DNA of 64,000 nucleotides, taken from NCBI GenBank assembly GCA_963575745.1, contig CAUYUJ010004980.1, positions 382,468-446,467 of the forward strand, in the 5' to 3' direction. Shown piece after piece: positions 22,771 to 33,983 of this stretch (position 1 is the first letter of the stretch; each line of letters starts with the position of its first letter). The notes under the pieces were generated by a model, which was not told where the DNA came from, searched no databases, and worked only from the letters and a program-made list of their open reading frames with translations. The stretch is from Prorocentrum cordatum (lineage: Eukaryota; Sar; Dinophyceae; Prorocentrales; Prorocentraceae). The position numbers and the translations under genes were made by a program.

Positions 22771-24065
22771 ATGTCACTGAATTGTGCTTCGTGGCAGAAG
22801 AAGGCGCGCAAGGCCGCGCTTAGGATGATTTGGAATCCAGCTCGGTCGACAGGGAAAGGCACCACACTTTCAGGCATTGAGCGCGCGACTGAAGGCGGGG
22901 AATGGATCCTGCTCCCAAGTCACATGCAGGCCCACTCTTCAAATACTCTTGTAGACAGACTTGTATCGACGGGTTCTCGGCTGCCCTAATACATGTGCAA
23001 TACTACTCCTACGTTCTCGTTTCTTGCCATGTTCATTCCTCGATTGGCATGTCAGCTGTTAACCTACAGCGTTACAGAAGACTTGGCTCCGTCCTCCTCG
23101 CCCTTCAGTTCCCTTAGGTGATCGTCGGGGACTTTAACATGACACCGTCTGTTTTAGGATTGTCTGGCGTTCTGGAGAGAGTTGGCGGGACAGTCGCGAC
23201 TCCCGCCACCGAGTATGCATGTTCAGCAGGCAAGTTAGGGTCCACGATAGACTACATCATGAAGAATCAGTCTGCAGCTTCTTCTCGTGTGTCGGTTAGT
23301 CCCATCTTTCAGGTCCCTTGGAAGACTCATTGTGGCTTTGAAATCAGGGTACGTTCCTTGGGGAAACAGCTTATCCAGCACAGGCGTGTCCTCCCTGCCA
23401 AGCTTCCCCAGCTCCAGAGGCCCTCGCCACAGCCTGCGCCAGGGTCTAAGTCTCAGATGTCGAAGGCCGATGGTTTGCAGCGCAGGCACGATTTCGCGGC
23501 CAAACGACAAGAGTTGCAAGATCGAGCTTTCCAGGCCGCACGGGAACGCGAAGAGCAGTCACGTGCGATGGCTGGCCAAGCGCACGTTGTTGATCCCAGG
23601 CTCGACGCGCTCTCCGAAGCGCCGACGGGGGAAGAAGATCCGCGGGCCGCGGAGGCCAAGCTTTACGATGATCGTTCTTCGGGGGGGGGCCGGGCACGGA
23701 TGCCACGCGAGCGTCCGCTGGAGCTTCTGAGGCGACCGGGCTTGCCTCCCCCTCAGAGCACTGCCGCCCAAGCTCGGGGCCAGGCACTTCCCGAGACGAA
23801 TCATGCTGCATACGCCACTTCGTCTGGCACAGTGCATGACCATACTCGCAGGGCCCCGAGGCGGGCGTATCGCGACACTTCCCAAGACGATGTCTTTTGC
23901 AGCGATTCGATTTCCTGGCCGAGGTTTTCGTTTGGATGCGATATCGGCAGGTGGCTGGTCATCGTCTACTCGGCGACGCACAGAAAACCCACCCCCCAGC
24001 GAGGATGGTGCGCCGCCACTCACCCACCCCAGGACTTGCAAAAGCGTCCCCCGCGGCCCCCGTGA
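22771..24065 (+). pseudogene. LINE EEP (AP-like) endonuclease remnant
   Basis: The frame from 23118 starts MIVGDFNMTPSVLGLSGVLE. It matches the endonuclease/exonuclease/phosphatase core: GDFNM (metal-binding Asp and Asn), then ATEYACSAGKLGSTIDYI, where IDY is the conserved Asp-Tyr pair, and a later THCGFEIRV at the place of the catalytic His. The N-terminal half of the domain (about 22771-23117) is present but carries stops. After about 23400 the frame continues into a basic linker (KRQELQDRAFQAAREREEQS). A stop or frame break lies just before 23118, so no intact enzyme is made. Confidence 0.75.
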
Positions 24066-24459
24066 ATTTATACATCCCTGACGCGACGCTGGTCGCGGCT
24101 AGGCCTGATGTGGGCTTTATTCCGCACTCCCCCTGCCCTCCTGCTTTTGCTGCTTCAGTAGCTGCTCGGCTCGGGCCGTGTTCTGTTAGCCCCGTTGCAG
24201 CCCTTGATGTTTCATGAGTTACGGCAGTGGAGGACACGACATGCAGCCGCCACGAGGTCGAAGTGCCTGTCTCTATCCCTCGCGCCTGTGGACATGAATT
24301 CCAAGTTACGGAAGTGCACATTCCCAACAAAGGTCGGACGGCACCATGATCTAACATTGTAGCGCCTTGGCGGGATAGAACACACATCGCACTGGGAAAA
24401 TGATTGAATCACCTTAGTCGTGGTAACGGTATAATCCAACAGGATCAACTTAGGCTAGC
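24066..24459. other. Inter-domain sequence of the decayed LINE
   Basis: No continuous frame was found. It lies between the endonuclease and RT remnants on the same strand and is likely decayed linker. Confidence 0.4.
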
Positions 24460-25264
24460 ATGTCGGAATCTCGTGGCGGAAGTTCCAGAGAAAGCTCACG
24501 CGGGCATTTGCAGGGCAAAGAACCAGCGTGGCCCACATGGCAGGAGTTGTTACAGCACGGCGCCCAGGTAGCCAATGATGTTCTCGGCAAGTTTGTAGCT
24601 GCAGCGAGACGCATTTCGGCGAGGACTCGTCGGGGAGCGTGGCGGGTATCTTTAGACTCTTCCGAGAGCTGGACGGATACACCAGAGGCACTCGGCACTT
24701 TACACCGAGCCACGCGCCAAGATCCTGCTGCCCCAGATAAAATGGTCCAGGGGTGGACCGTTTTATTTCGCCCTCGGGATATCCGTTGACCACGAAGCGC
24801 TTACATTCAAAGAGCTCTGGGCCCCCAGGGACATCGACGAGCAGCAGGTCCTCGATACGTTTGCCGCGATTCGAGCAGCTGCCTGACGCGAACCTTTGGA
24901 CCCGACCCCACCGGCAGAGATTCGCGCTGGGGTGCATCGGATGAGGCCCAGAACCAGCCTTGGAGCTGATGTTCTTTCACCGCTAGACAGTGAAAGACTA
25001 CCAGGGGCCGAACTCAATAACTTATTTTCAGCGGCCGAGGAAACGTTGGCGCGGCCAGCGCAAGTTAGTTTAGCAATTTGAAGACCATTACCCAAAAATC
25101 CAGAAGGGGGCCGCGAGATCGGAGACCTGTGCATGGTTTCGAGGACCCGGCCGATCTCAAGGGAGCCCTTGGTCCAACAGAGGAGTTTTGAAGCAGAGCC
25201 TGCTTGGGGCGCGGCCACCCTCGGGAACTCAGCGCTCCAGGAAGCCTCTGTTTCGCGCAGCTGA
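24460..25264 (+). pseudogene. LINE reverse transcriptase N-terminal remnant
   Basis: 24896-25078 reads PPAEIRAGVHRMRPRTSLGA followed by DVLSPLDSERLPG, the RT fingers region (the usual K/R-x-GxD becomes RTSLGADV). After an in-frame TGA at 25079-25081 the same frame resumes as RPLPKNPEGGREIGDLC, matching the LPKP-GG-RPI motif of LINE RTs, then AWGAATLGNSALQEA up to a TGA at 25262-25264. 24460-24789 is the upstream linker. The palm with the catalytic box is not found downstream. Confidence 0.65.
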
Positions 25265-25734
25265 AGGGGAGGTCGCTGGAGCCACAAATATGTCTGTTGG
25301 AAGAGGGCTGCTAGACACTGGACACTTTTGAGCGATCTTTGCCCGGCGCGCGCTACGCCTGGATTGAAGGGGCCCCAGGACACACAAATAAATACACACA
25401 AATAGAAAGATTCCCTATATTTTCCTATGTCTTTGGGGTTCTTGTCTTCCCCCCCACTTCCCATATGTTTGCATATTTTCCTGAGAATCGGCGATTAATT
25501 GTGTCGGTGTTTTTCCCCTCCTGATGGATTTCCACCTGTCATCCTTTACTTGAAACTGCTGAAATGCGTAGGTCCCAGGGCTTTGGGATAAGGCGCTCTT
25601 TTGCGGAACCATTCTGCCCGCGTCGAGCAATCTTCCAGGGGCTTCGGGAAAGTACCAGACACGCTCGTTGCATGGAAGCTTTCTTTTGCAAGCCATGACC
25701 ACGGTGCATTGGGACCTAGGGCACAGGATCTGGA
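25265..25734. other. Sequence interrupting the LINE, no gene seen
   Basis: AT-richer stretch with many stops in all + frames (for example around 25385-25545). It replaces the RT palm and may be an insertion. Confidence 0.35.
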
Positions 25735-27279
25735 TTGCTGACTTATCTCAGCGCGCTCTGGGGCCCAGGGCTCAGGTTAGGAAAAAAACTCACTGAAGAA
25801 CTTTTCGACACGTGTCGGGGCGCCGAGGCACAGGAGCTTCGAGTTTCGCCCAAGAGCCTCATTCTGCGTTCAACGGTTGCGGACGCCCAACCTGTTGTAC
25901 GGCGTCTTACTCGAGCAGATGGTTCAACGTCAGCTGCTCTGCAGTCTGGTTATCTGGGGACGGATCTTGGGGGGGTTGGCGACATGCACGAGCGAACGCG
26001 AACAGAATCAAACGACTAGTTAAAGCGGCAACTATGCATGGCAAGGTGCTTAGATTTGAGCGAGCTGCTCGCAAGTATCCCACGACTGCGACCCACGACT
26101 GCGAAGCTGCAGAGAGCGGGCACGTTTGCAGCGCAGCTTTACGCGCGCGAGATACCCCGAGTTTTATGTTTGGACGGTCGTGGTTCGCTGTCACAGGCAG
26201 ATGGGCGCAGCATGCGGGGCTAGCCAGCGAGGGCGTTGCTTATCTAGTCTGTTAGACCTTCGTGCGCCAGGGGGGGATCCAGTTATTACACTCCCCGTGG
26301 CATGCGTGAACTTTTGGCTGCGACAGTGGATTACCATCCCTTCTATCAGGCCAGGCATTCATGGCCACTTGTGTTGGATCGGTTTCGCTCTGCGGCCCCT
26401 GGATAATGCTCCAGGCATGTTCGAGGACCATCTGGAGCGGGTACTCTGCATTTGCTGGAAGCGGGCTGGGACACTGAGACCCCTGATTCCTGGAAGGCTC
26501 CTGAGGACTATCATGGGGAGTAAGCTACTTGGAGGTTTCCCGAGAAGGGCCTTTTCTGGGCCTGCTCCACCTTTGGAAGATTTAGCAGCGTCGATCCAAC
26601 TTAATATTTGACAGCGTGCCTCGCAGCATTGGCATGGAGGTGAGATGGAAGGTGGAGTCGATCATCTTTCACATCGCTATCTCCTTAGCCACCTTCGATT
26701 GGTCCAGCATGGCGAGCGACTATCAGAGCTGATGCGCACCATTGCAGTAGGAGGCTATTGGCCAAGAGCCCGAATCAAGGAAGAGATCGACCACAACGTC
26801 CATGACGCGTGCCCCCGATGTGGTCGCGCCCCTGAAACGGCTTTCCATCTTTTTGGGGGTGCGATGAGAACCTAGGGGAGGGGCACAAGGAGCCAGACAT
26901 GCTTATCCCAGAAGCGCATGCCCACCACGAGGTGGAACCATGTTTCTGGCTCAGGGGAGTTCTACCTGCGGCCGCCACTGTCGTGCCTCCGAGAGTTGGT
27001 GGTGCGTCGGTTGCAACGACTTTTTTTCTGGGCTTCCTCGGGGAAGGAACGGATGATCAGCCGATCGTGGTGTTGGGGAATAGCAGCGGGGCAATCGTTC
27101 CAGAGATCTTGGACTCCGCAGATGTGGATTGGCATTTTTGTTCTTTCTCCTCATTCGAACCAGTCCATAGTCGTGCGTCTTTGACCGCAGTGCTGCACGA
27201 CAAAAGGCAGACACCAGCACGAGGCGAACTTGATTCATGTGAACTCGCTCTTCGTATGACTCAAGGTTTCTTGTGCTAA
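25735..27279 (+). pseudogene. LINE post-RT and C-terminal remnant
   Basis: 25812-26019 carries ELRVSPKSLILRSTVADAQP in one frame, resembling the post-catalytic LxxSPxKS segment of LINE RTs. 26126-26611 keeps a Trp/Cys-rich frame. 26645-26875 holds ARIKEEIDHNVHDACPRCGR, then APETAFHLF, a CxxC-x8-H arrangement like the knuckle between RT and RNase H in the element at 55.5-56.5 kb. 26899-27279 may be decayed RNase H sequence, though I cannot identify its acidic residues. Frames change repeatedly. Confidence 0.5.
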
Positions 27280-27754
27280 GTTAGAGGGAAACAATTACTG
27301 AACACTCCCCCTCCCCCCAAAACTCAAGGTTGGCACGCGTGGGGGTGACTGCGGTGGAGGTGCAACTCATCAGACCCACCGCCAACTATGAACAGTGGGG
27401 GGAGGGGGCGGCGTTGACAGATGAATGTAGCATGCGTGCTCGCTATTTTTTCGTAGGCCTGTACGTCGCTGATAATCAAGCGGTTGCGTCAGGCTTCTAT
27501 TCGTGCAGACACCTGAAACCCACGGGACATGACGCTGAGTTGTGGCTTCTGGGACGCCCAGCCGCGGAGCCAGACAAGCGCGGGGTCCCAGCAACAGGAG
27601 CAGCCGGGCAGGGGACCCGGCGGAGCCGAATAATTACGCGCCTCCCGGCACGTGGCAGCCAGAGGCCGCCCGGGACGGCACTGGCGGGACGCAGGTGTCC
27701 CGAGAGCACAGGAACCGCTTTAGAATGTGGGGAATAACCAAAACTTTCGCGTAA
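27280..27754. other. Spacer, no gene recognised
   Basis: Contains C- and G-homopolymer patches (27305-27320 and 27398-27410). Open frames on both strands have no motif. Confidence 0.4.
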
Positions 27755-27856
27755 CTTTTTGAGGTCCGCCTGGACGTGCTGGACCGGCAGTGGGCCCTAG
27801 GGGGGATCCAGCGCCGACCCAAGAAATCCGCGTGGACCCCCAAAAGGTCATGCTGA
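27755..27856 (-). repeat. Introner-like inverted repeat outside a recognised gene
   Basis: Right half reads GGGGGGATCCAGCGCCGACC then CAAGAAATCCGCGTGGAC, the same words as the introner ends in the LigB-like gene (35440-36603). The left half, TTTTTGAGGTCCGCCTGGAC, is a diverged complement. It is shorter (about 100 bp) than the gene-embedded copies. Confidence 0.5.
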
Positions 27857-27929
27857 GGTCGTTCAGTGCTCCTCGTTCGGAGGTTTCCAAAAAGTGCCAG
27901 CGGTGTCCAAAAAAGAAGCAGGACAACCG

Positions 27930-28165
27930 AAAATCGAATCAGGAAATCGAATCGCCCATGGAAACACATCGAATATATGGAAATCGGCAGGCATATCGGA
28001 AGGCATTGAAACCGACGTCCGATGGCCTGAGCCGAGGCGTTTACAAGGAGATCCAGCCCGAAGTCAGGATCCAGAGTCGAATCGAACCGGAATCGAAACC
28101 ATCCAACTCCAGTGAAGTCGAATTGGCCGAGTCGAAATTGCTCCTGGATCCGAGGTGCTGTGTCT
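27930..28165 (+). repeat. AATCG-rich dispersed element, copy 2
   Basis: Contains GGCATATCGGAAGGCATTGA, then CCGACGTCCGATGGCC, GGATCCAGAGTCGAATCGAA and GTGTCTGATCC just before a G/GGA tract. Order and strand match 14717-14965. Confidence 0.75.
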
Positions 28166-28380
28166 GATCCAGGGGGGGGAGGGGGAGGGGGAGGGGGGAA
28201 AAGAGAGAAAAAGGGAAGGAGGAAGAACAGCGAGGTGTGGGGGGGGGGGGACGGGGGAGGGGGAAGGAGGGGGAGGAGGGGCGGAGGGAGGCAGATGGAT
28301 GAGGATTGGAGGAGGAAAAGGAGGAGGAGGAGGAGGAGGAGGAAGATGAGGAGAAGGAGGAAGGAGGGGACGAGGGGAAA
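28166..28380. repeat. G/GGA-rich purine tract
   Basis: Runs of GGGGGA and GGAGGA directly after the AATCG element, as at 14966. Confidence 0.85.
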
Positions 28381-28927
28381 GCTTGCCCCCCGTCGAAAGC
28401 GCTCCTCTGCAGGGGCCTCCTGGACGCCCCCACAGAGCAGCGCTGCGCCCCGAAAGGGCCCCGGGCTGCCCCGCCGCCGCCAGACTGCGGGTGCGGGGCG
28501 GGGCGAAGACACCGGACGGGCGTGCGGCACGCCGGCGGCGAGCCGTCAGGGATCTCGGGCAGTCCTGCGCGCCGCGCGCGGGGAGGCAGGGAGCGGAGTG
28601 GGGCACCAGTGAGGAGCGCGGAAACGTCGTGTCGAGCTCGGTCACCGTCGTCGCCGTCGTCGTCGTCGTCGTCGGCGGCGGCGGCGCCAGCGCCGGCGTC
28701 GGCGTCGGCGTCGTCGGCGTCGGCGTCGATCTTGGTAAGCGTCATTTCGTGGATCATCCTCGCAAATCGGCGACGGCCGACGTGCACCGTGACCAAGACC
28801 GATATCGACAAAATCCCGCGGCGTCTCGGTTGTGGTCCCCGTCCTTCTTCCCTGGAGGGAGGGGGTGCCGACTGCCGACCGAAGATCAGCGGCACAAGCT
28901 TCGAGGTTCGAGGTTACAGGATCTGAG
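28381..28927. other. GC-rich sequence with a (GTC/GGC)n patch
   Basis: CpG-rich DNA with a GTC/GGC/GTCGGC triplet run at 28640-28735. Long frames exist on both strands but have no recognisable domain. Confidence 0.45.
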
Positions 28928-29125
28928 CGGGAACGTCAGGGAGGGGGACTGGCTCGGGGGGGAGGGAACATGGACCTAGGATCGGCGACACGTCGCGGCG
29001 ATGGGCCTCCAGTAGCGAATCCACACGTTCCTGGGCTGGGGTGGGTAGGCTGTCGGGCCCCCGTCGGCGGTGAAATGGGCGAGTGGGGGGTGGATGCATT
29101 GCACCCTGAGCTGATCCCCCCTAAC
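28928..29125 (+). repeat. Dispersed repeat family B, copy 1
   Basis: Reads GGGAACGTCAGGGAGGGG, later GGATCGGCGACACGTCGC, GGCGGTGAAATGGGCGA and CCCTGAGCTGATCCCCCCTA. Copy 2 is at 33797-33995. The last phrase also occurs at about 62650. Confidence 0.65.
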
Positions 29126-29159
29126 CTTGCCCATGAGACAGGACGGACGCCGACTGCCG

Positions 29160-30560
29160 AAAGGGGAACTTGAAGGTTCGAAGATCGAGGATCGAGGAAT
29201 CAAGGGTTCGAGGGTCCGAGGTTCCAGGATTCGAGGATCATGCATCGAGGGTCGAGGCTGTTTGGATGCTTTTCGGTTCAAAGAGGCCCCCAAGAGGCCC
29301 CCGAGAGGCCCCCAGAGGCTCCCAAGAAGCCTCCAAGAGGCCCCCGAGAGGCTCCCCAGAGTCCCCGCAACGCCTGGACTGTACGTGGTCCGGACGTGCA
29401 CCCCGCGAAGCGAGAGGAATTCATGTTCGGACTGCAGCGAAGCGTCTCGGCAGTCCGAAAGGACGGGTGCTTGACGCAAGGGCCAAGTTACGATGTCTCA
29501 AAGAAGCTAATTTGCCATGCATTGTTATACAATTGTTTGCAAAGCAGCCCCCTTCATCCCCCCCCAGAGCCCCCGCCGAGTCGCCGACCCATTTCGCTCC
29601 TGTTTAGAATCACACCTAAGAACCTACCAAAACCTATTGAAAATCACTGTTTTGGGCCTATTGGGCTTCCTAGGGGTCCACGAGGTCCTCGAGATGGCTC
29701 AAGATGGCTTCAAGACGGCTCAAGACGACGGACCCAAAATGGCCCAAAATAGCCCCAAGAGGGCCAAAGAGGCCCCCGGCATGACCCCAAAGGGCCCCAG
29801 AGGGCCCCAAGGGGACTCCCGAGAGCGCCTCTAGATTCCAAAAATATGTTGACTGATGTGAGCGTGTTCACAGTGTTTAGACTCTCGGGGGTCCATGACG
29901 GCCCGAGCAGCCTCCAAAATTGCCCCCAGACGGTCCAAGAGGCCCTCCAGACGGCCTAGGACGACCCCAACACGGCCTCCGATGGGGCCAGACGACGCAA
30001 GAGCGCCCAAGACGGCCCAAGACGCCTCCAAGAGGCCCCAAAGATGCCCCCAAGAGGCCCCAAGAGGTCCCCAAGAAGCCGCCCCCAAGAGGCTCTCAAG
30101 AGTTCCCGCAACGACTAGACTGTATGTGGTCTAGACGTATACACCCCGCGAAGCGAGAGAAATCAAGGATAGTCTTCAAGATTTAAACAGCTTTCTGTCC
30201 TTCTTGGGCTTCTGTCAGCTCATGACGGTCTTAGAACCCTCCAAGATGACCCCGAGACGGCCCAAGAGGCCCTCAAGAGGGTCCGAAGAGCGCCCAAAAG
30301 GATCCCATGATGGTCCAAGAGGCCTCCAAGACGGCCCCAAGACGACACAAGAGGGCCTCTGGAGAGACCCAAGACGGCCTCAGAAGGCCCTTCGAATGCC
30401 CAAAACAGCGCTAAGACGGCACCACCATGGCCTCACAATACAGCCAAGAAGGCCCCAAGAAAGCAGAGAGCCATGAGATAGCCGAAGATGGCCTCAAGAC
30501 GTCCCACGAGGGCCCCAACATGACCCCAAGGGGCCCCCAAGATTACCCAGCAGAAGCCCA
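29160..30560. repeat. GAGGTTCGAGG minisatellite and degenerate CCCAAGAGGCC repeats
   Basis: 29170-29262 is a loose ~8-bp GAGG-TTCGAGG repeat. The rest is degenerate AAGAGGCCCC sequence. An ~85-bp unit, CCCGCAACG-CTGGACTGTACGTGGTC-GGACG...CACCCCGCGAAGCGAGAG, occurs at about 29356 and 30093. No gene is supported. Confidence 0.6.
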
Positions 30561-30654
30561 AGACAGCCCCAAGGCTGCCCAAATGAGCTCCACGAGAACT
30601 CAAGAAAATAAGACGAAATGTGTCACATGTGGCGGACTTTCTCTGCCTACTCCT

Positions 30655-31300
30655 GCTCCTACAACTCCTCCTCCTCCTCCTCCTCCTCCTCCTCCTCCTC
30701 CTCCTCCTCCTCCACCTACACCTCCTGCTCCTCCTGCTCTTCTTCCTCCTCATCATCATCAACATCATCACCACCACTACCACCACCATGATCAGCATCA
30801 TCAGCAGCAGCATCATCATACGCATCATCAACAGCAACATCATCAGTATCATCATTTGTATCGTCCTCATCCTCATCCTCATCCTCTTCACCATCAGCAT
30901 CATTAACATCAGCATCATCATCAGTATCATCATCACCATCGGCATCATCATCAGCAGCATCATCATCATAATCAGCATCAGTATCAACATCATCATCAGT
31001 ATCATCATCATCATCATCAGCATCAGCAGCAGCAGCATCATCGTCGTCACCAGCATCATCAGCAGCTGCAACAGCATCACCAGCATCATCGTCAGTAGCA
31101 GCAGCGGCATCAGCATCAGCATCAGCATCAGCATGAACATCATGATTATCATCATCAGCATCAGCATCAGCATCACCATCATCATGTTAATCAGAACCAT
31201 CATCCTCATCATCAGCAGCATCCTCCTCGTCGTCATCGTCATTGTCGTCGTCATCGGCATCATCCTCATCCTCATCCTGATCCTTGTCATCATCATCCCC
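30655..31300. repeat. (CCT)n/(CAT)n/(CAG)n triplet tract
   Basis: (CCT)n at 30663-30712, then some 500 bp of CAT with CAG, CAC and CCT interruptions. Frames are artefacts. Confidence 0.92.
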
Positions 31301-31774
31301 CCTTAACACTCCCATAACGGCTCTCTCAAGCCTGTGGACACGAGGCGTCACACATGAGGGCCTCCCGTGCCGCCTCGCACACTCGCCACCCAGAATGCTG
31401 GGCTGGCACGGTGGCGGGACTTGCCGCAGGCAGCAGGATAAACGTTCGGAGGTCCGCGCGGATTTCGTGGGCTCTCTGGCTGCAAATCGCTCGCCATTCA
31501 CCGACACCATGCCCAACGCAAGGACGCCTGACATCCGGTTCGAATTGCATCCGTCTGCGACACGACGGCCTCCAGGGACCGTCAATGCCTATTCCTGGGA
31601 TGGCATGTCGGTCCCAGGAGAGGGAATCGGGATACCTCCTTTGTTCCACCGCGATGCTATCCGCGACAAATCCGCGTCGAACCTGCCTGGAACTTACGCC
31701 GAGACCGCCTCGAATCTGCGTGAAACCCACGTCGGGTACAAGAAACCAGCCGCAATTACAGGACAGGGAAGGTC
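31301..31774. other. Spacer with a solo introner-like end
   Basis: TTCGGAGGTCCGCGCGGATT at about 31447 matches introner terminal repeats. A weak complementary ATCCGCGTCGAACC lies at about 31674. A 183-codon + frame (31284-31835) has no known domain. Confidence 0.4.
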
Positions 31775-31945
31775 CCCATCGAAATCGGCGTCAGGCGGCC
31801 CGAGTCGAAGCATACACAAAGAAATCGAAACGTAAGTCGGAATTTGGAGTCGAACCGAACCGAAATCTGAATCCTTGAACTCGAATCGATTTAAATCAAC
31901 AGAATCGAACTGGCTCCTGCGAAATCGCTCCTTCATTGAGCATGT
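31775..31945 (+). repeat. AATCG-rich dispersed element, copy 3 (diverged)
   Basis: Contains AATCGGCGTCAGGCGGCCCG, AAATCGAAACGTAAGTCGG, GGAGTCGAACCGAACCGAAA and AATCGCTCCTT, in the same order as the two better copies. Confidence 0.55.
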
Positions 31946-32411
31946 GTCAGCCGGCCTCAGAGTCGATGAGGCACATAGCCCCGCGCCGCCACTTTACAGC
32001 GCACAAGATACTCAGGACTATCCAGGATGCAGGCCCAATTGAGGTAAAAAAGCTGGGCAGGGTGGAGGGACGGCGACGACGGCGGCAAGGGCGAGGAGGG
32101 CAAGGGGGAGGAGGAGGAGGAGGAGGAGGAGGAGGAGGAGGAGGAGGAGGAGGAGGAGGACGGCGACGACGAGGAGAACGGAGAAAGACGAGGAGAACGA
32201 ATCTGGCGAGGAGGGAAAACATGTTAAGCTCGGGCATGAGTTCCAAAAGATATCATCTCCTTTGACGACGAAGAGTGGGGGGAAGGGGGGACCTGCAGCT
32301 CACGACACAAACGTCGTCATCCTCTTCTGATCCCTACGCTGCACAGGTCTCATCTTTTTCTCCGCTTGCTCAGCGCAGCAGCTGGATCCGCACAGGGCTG
32401 ATCACATGTGC
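31946..32411. other. Spacer with (GGA)n tract, downstream of the 14-3-3 gene
   Basis: (GGA)n at 32105-32160. The rest is unique sequence that should include the 3' UTR of the - strand gene ending at 32412. No polyadenylation motif was recognised. Confidence 0.5.
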
Positions 32412-33173
32412 TCACATGTCCTGCACTGTAGTGCCATCCCGCCTTCCTGCGCCCGCCTCCTGCATATCCGAGGTCCACAGTGTAAGGTTATCTCGAAGCA
32501 GCTGCATAATCTGCTGGCTGTCTTTGTACGAGTCCTCGTTGAGCATGTCCATCACGTTCATGGCGTCGTCGAACGCAGCCTTGGCCAGCATGCACGCCTT
32601 CTCCGGGGAGGCAAACACCTCATAGTAAAACACAGAGAAGTTGAGTGCGAGTCCAAGGCGGACCGGGTCTGTTGGTTGCAGGAAGCTCAGTGCAATCTCA
32701 GAGGCATGCTGGTATGCGTCATGTGCATCCTGAGCACACTTGCTGTGGTCCTCGCCAGAGGCGAACTCCGCCTGGTATCGATGATAGTCTCCCTTCAACT
32801 TGCTGTAGAAAACCTTCGACTCGTGGTCGGAAGCTTTCGGTAACAGTTCGGTGGTTAGAAGCCTCAAGATCTCTTGGCACTTGGCCTTAAGTTCCTTCTC
32901 CACCTTAGTTCGGTAGGTCTTGATGAGATCTTGGATTACGGGCCCTTTCTTAGCCGCATTCTCTCTCTGCTCCACGGTGTTGATCGCACGCCATGCTTGC
33001 CTTCGGGCACCCACCGCGTTCTTGTAGGAGACGGAGAGCAGGTTGCGTTCCTCCAGGCTCAGCTCGAAGCCCATCGTCGCCACCCGATTCATGCAGTCGA
33101 CCATATCCTCGAACCGATCGGCCTGCTCCGCCAGCTTCGCCATGAACACGCACTCCTCCCGCGTGCCCGACAT
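32412..33173 (-). CDS. 14-3-3 family phosphoserine/phosphothreonine-binding protein
   Basis: Cytosolic/nuclear dimeric adaptor that binds phosphorylated Ser/Thr motifs in client proteins. The frame is an intact 253 codons, the usual 14-3-3 length, with no intron. Signature 1 is seen as RNLLSVSYKNAVGARR (residues 43-58) and signature 2 as YKDSQQIMQLLRDNLTLWTS near the C-terminus. The phosphate-binding set is complete: Lys51, Arg58, Arg132 and Tyr133 (in DYHRYQAEF). LNFSVFYYEV with the client-contacting Asn is also present. The C-terminal tail is short and not acidic. I chose ATG 33173 because the protein then begins MSGTREECVFMAKLAEQADR, where the family normally starts; an upstream in-frame ATG at 33200 would add nine residues. 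A CTATTTTCTGGGCCCAG pyrimidine-AG stretch about 50-70 bp upstream is a possible trans-splice acceptor (inference). The next gene upstream, LigB-like, is on the same strand. Confidence 0.96.
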   Translation of the reverse strand: MSGTREECVFMAKLAEQADRFEDMVDCMNRVATMGFELSLEERNLLSVSYKNAVGARRQAWRAINTVEQRENAAKKGPVIQDLIKTYRTKVEKELKAKCQEILRLLTTELLPKASDHESKVFYSKLKGDYHRYQAEFASGEDHSKCAQDAHDAYQHASEIALSFLQPTDPVRLGLALNFSVFYYEVFASPEKACMLAKAAFDDAMNVMDMLNEDSYKDSQQIMQLLRDNLTLWTSDMQEAGAGRRDGTTVQDM

Positions 33174-33796
33174 GGCTGTTTCTCGGAGGGCGCCCACCAC
33201 AGACAGCCTCCGACCCCTGGGCCCAGAAAATAGGCCCAGGAGCCTCCCTTGCTAGGGCTCGGCCCACGGACCAAAATCCGGTCCAGACCACGTCCCAGAC
33301 CCCTCCTGGGGCCCATCCTGACCAACACCACCAGCCCCAGTGATGGCCCGAAGAAGCCTTCCAAGACAACCCCAGAGATCTCTCTGTTCAATCTGGTTGC
33401 CCGCTTTGTTTCACTACATGTGTCTCTTCGTCCCTTTCCCGTCAACTCTCATGGGCAAGGTTTTTGAATGGGCTGCTGGGGATACGTTTTTGATTGGCGG
33501 CTCAAAGGACAGATCCAGCGAGCGGGAATAACGTCTGGGCCACAGAGCGAGAAAAACTGCTGGGGATACGCGAGGCGTGAAGAACTTGGTTCGAGCCGCG
33601 TCCAGCCGTGGCGACGAGGAGGTCTCCCGAATGCCACAAACCGAAGGTGTATGGCGTTCGGTCTTGCTGTCGTCGGCGGTGCTGGCGCCCTCCAGGCTTC
33701 GCCGCTTCGTCCACGCTCCCCGTCTGGGGAGGGGCCCGACGCGGTGCTGCTGGAGCAGCAGCTGGAGCCGAAGCGGCTGCGGCAGGGGTGCGGGAT
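33174..33796. other. 5' flank of the 14-3-3 gene, no other gene seen
   Basis: Direct repeat CTGCTGGGGATACG at about 33474 and 33560. Frames on both strands are compositionally biased. No DinoSL relic was found near the start codon. Confidence 0.45.
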
Positions 33797-33983
33797 GATG
33801 GGGAACGTCAGGGGGGCCCAAGGAGGCGGGACATTGACCTGGGATCGGTGATACATCGCCGATATCGGCGGTTGGCCCCCGATAGCGAAACCGCACGTGC
33901 CTGCACGGGGTGTGCTATCGAGCCCCATCGGCGGCGAATGGGCGATGAGGAGCCGACGCATCTACTCCTGAGTCCATCCACCC
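33797..33983 (+). repeat. Dispersed repeat family B, copy 2
   Basis: Reads GGGAACGTCAGGGGGGCC, GGGATCGGTGATACATCGCC, GGCGGCGAATGGGCGATGAG and CTCCTGAGTCCATCC, the order seen at 28928-29125. Confidence 0.65.

Noticed and set aside
28306-28979. Overlapping 206- and 198-codon frames
   Set aside because: Start in a GGA tract and continue in GC-rich DNA open in several frames; no recognisable domain.
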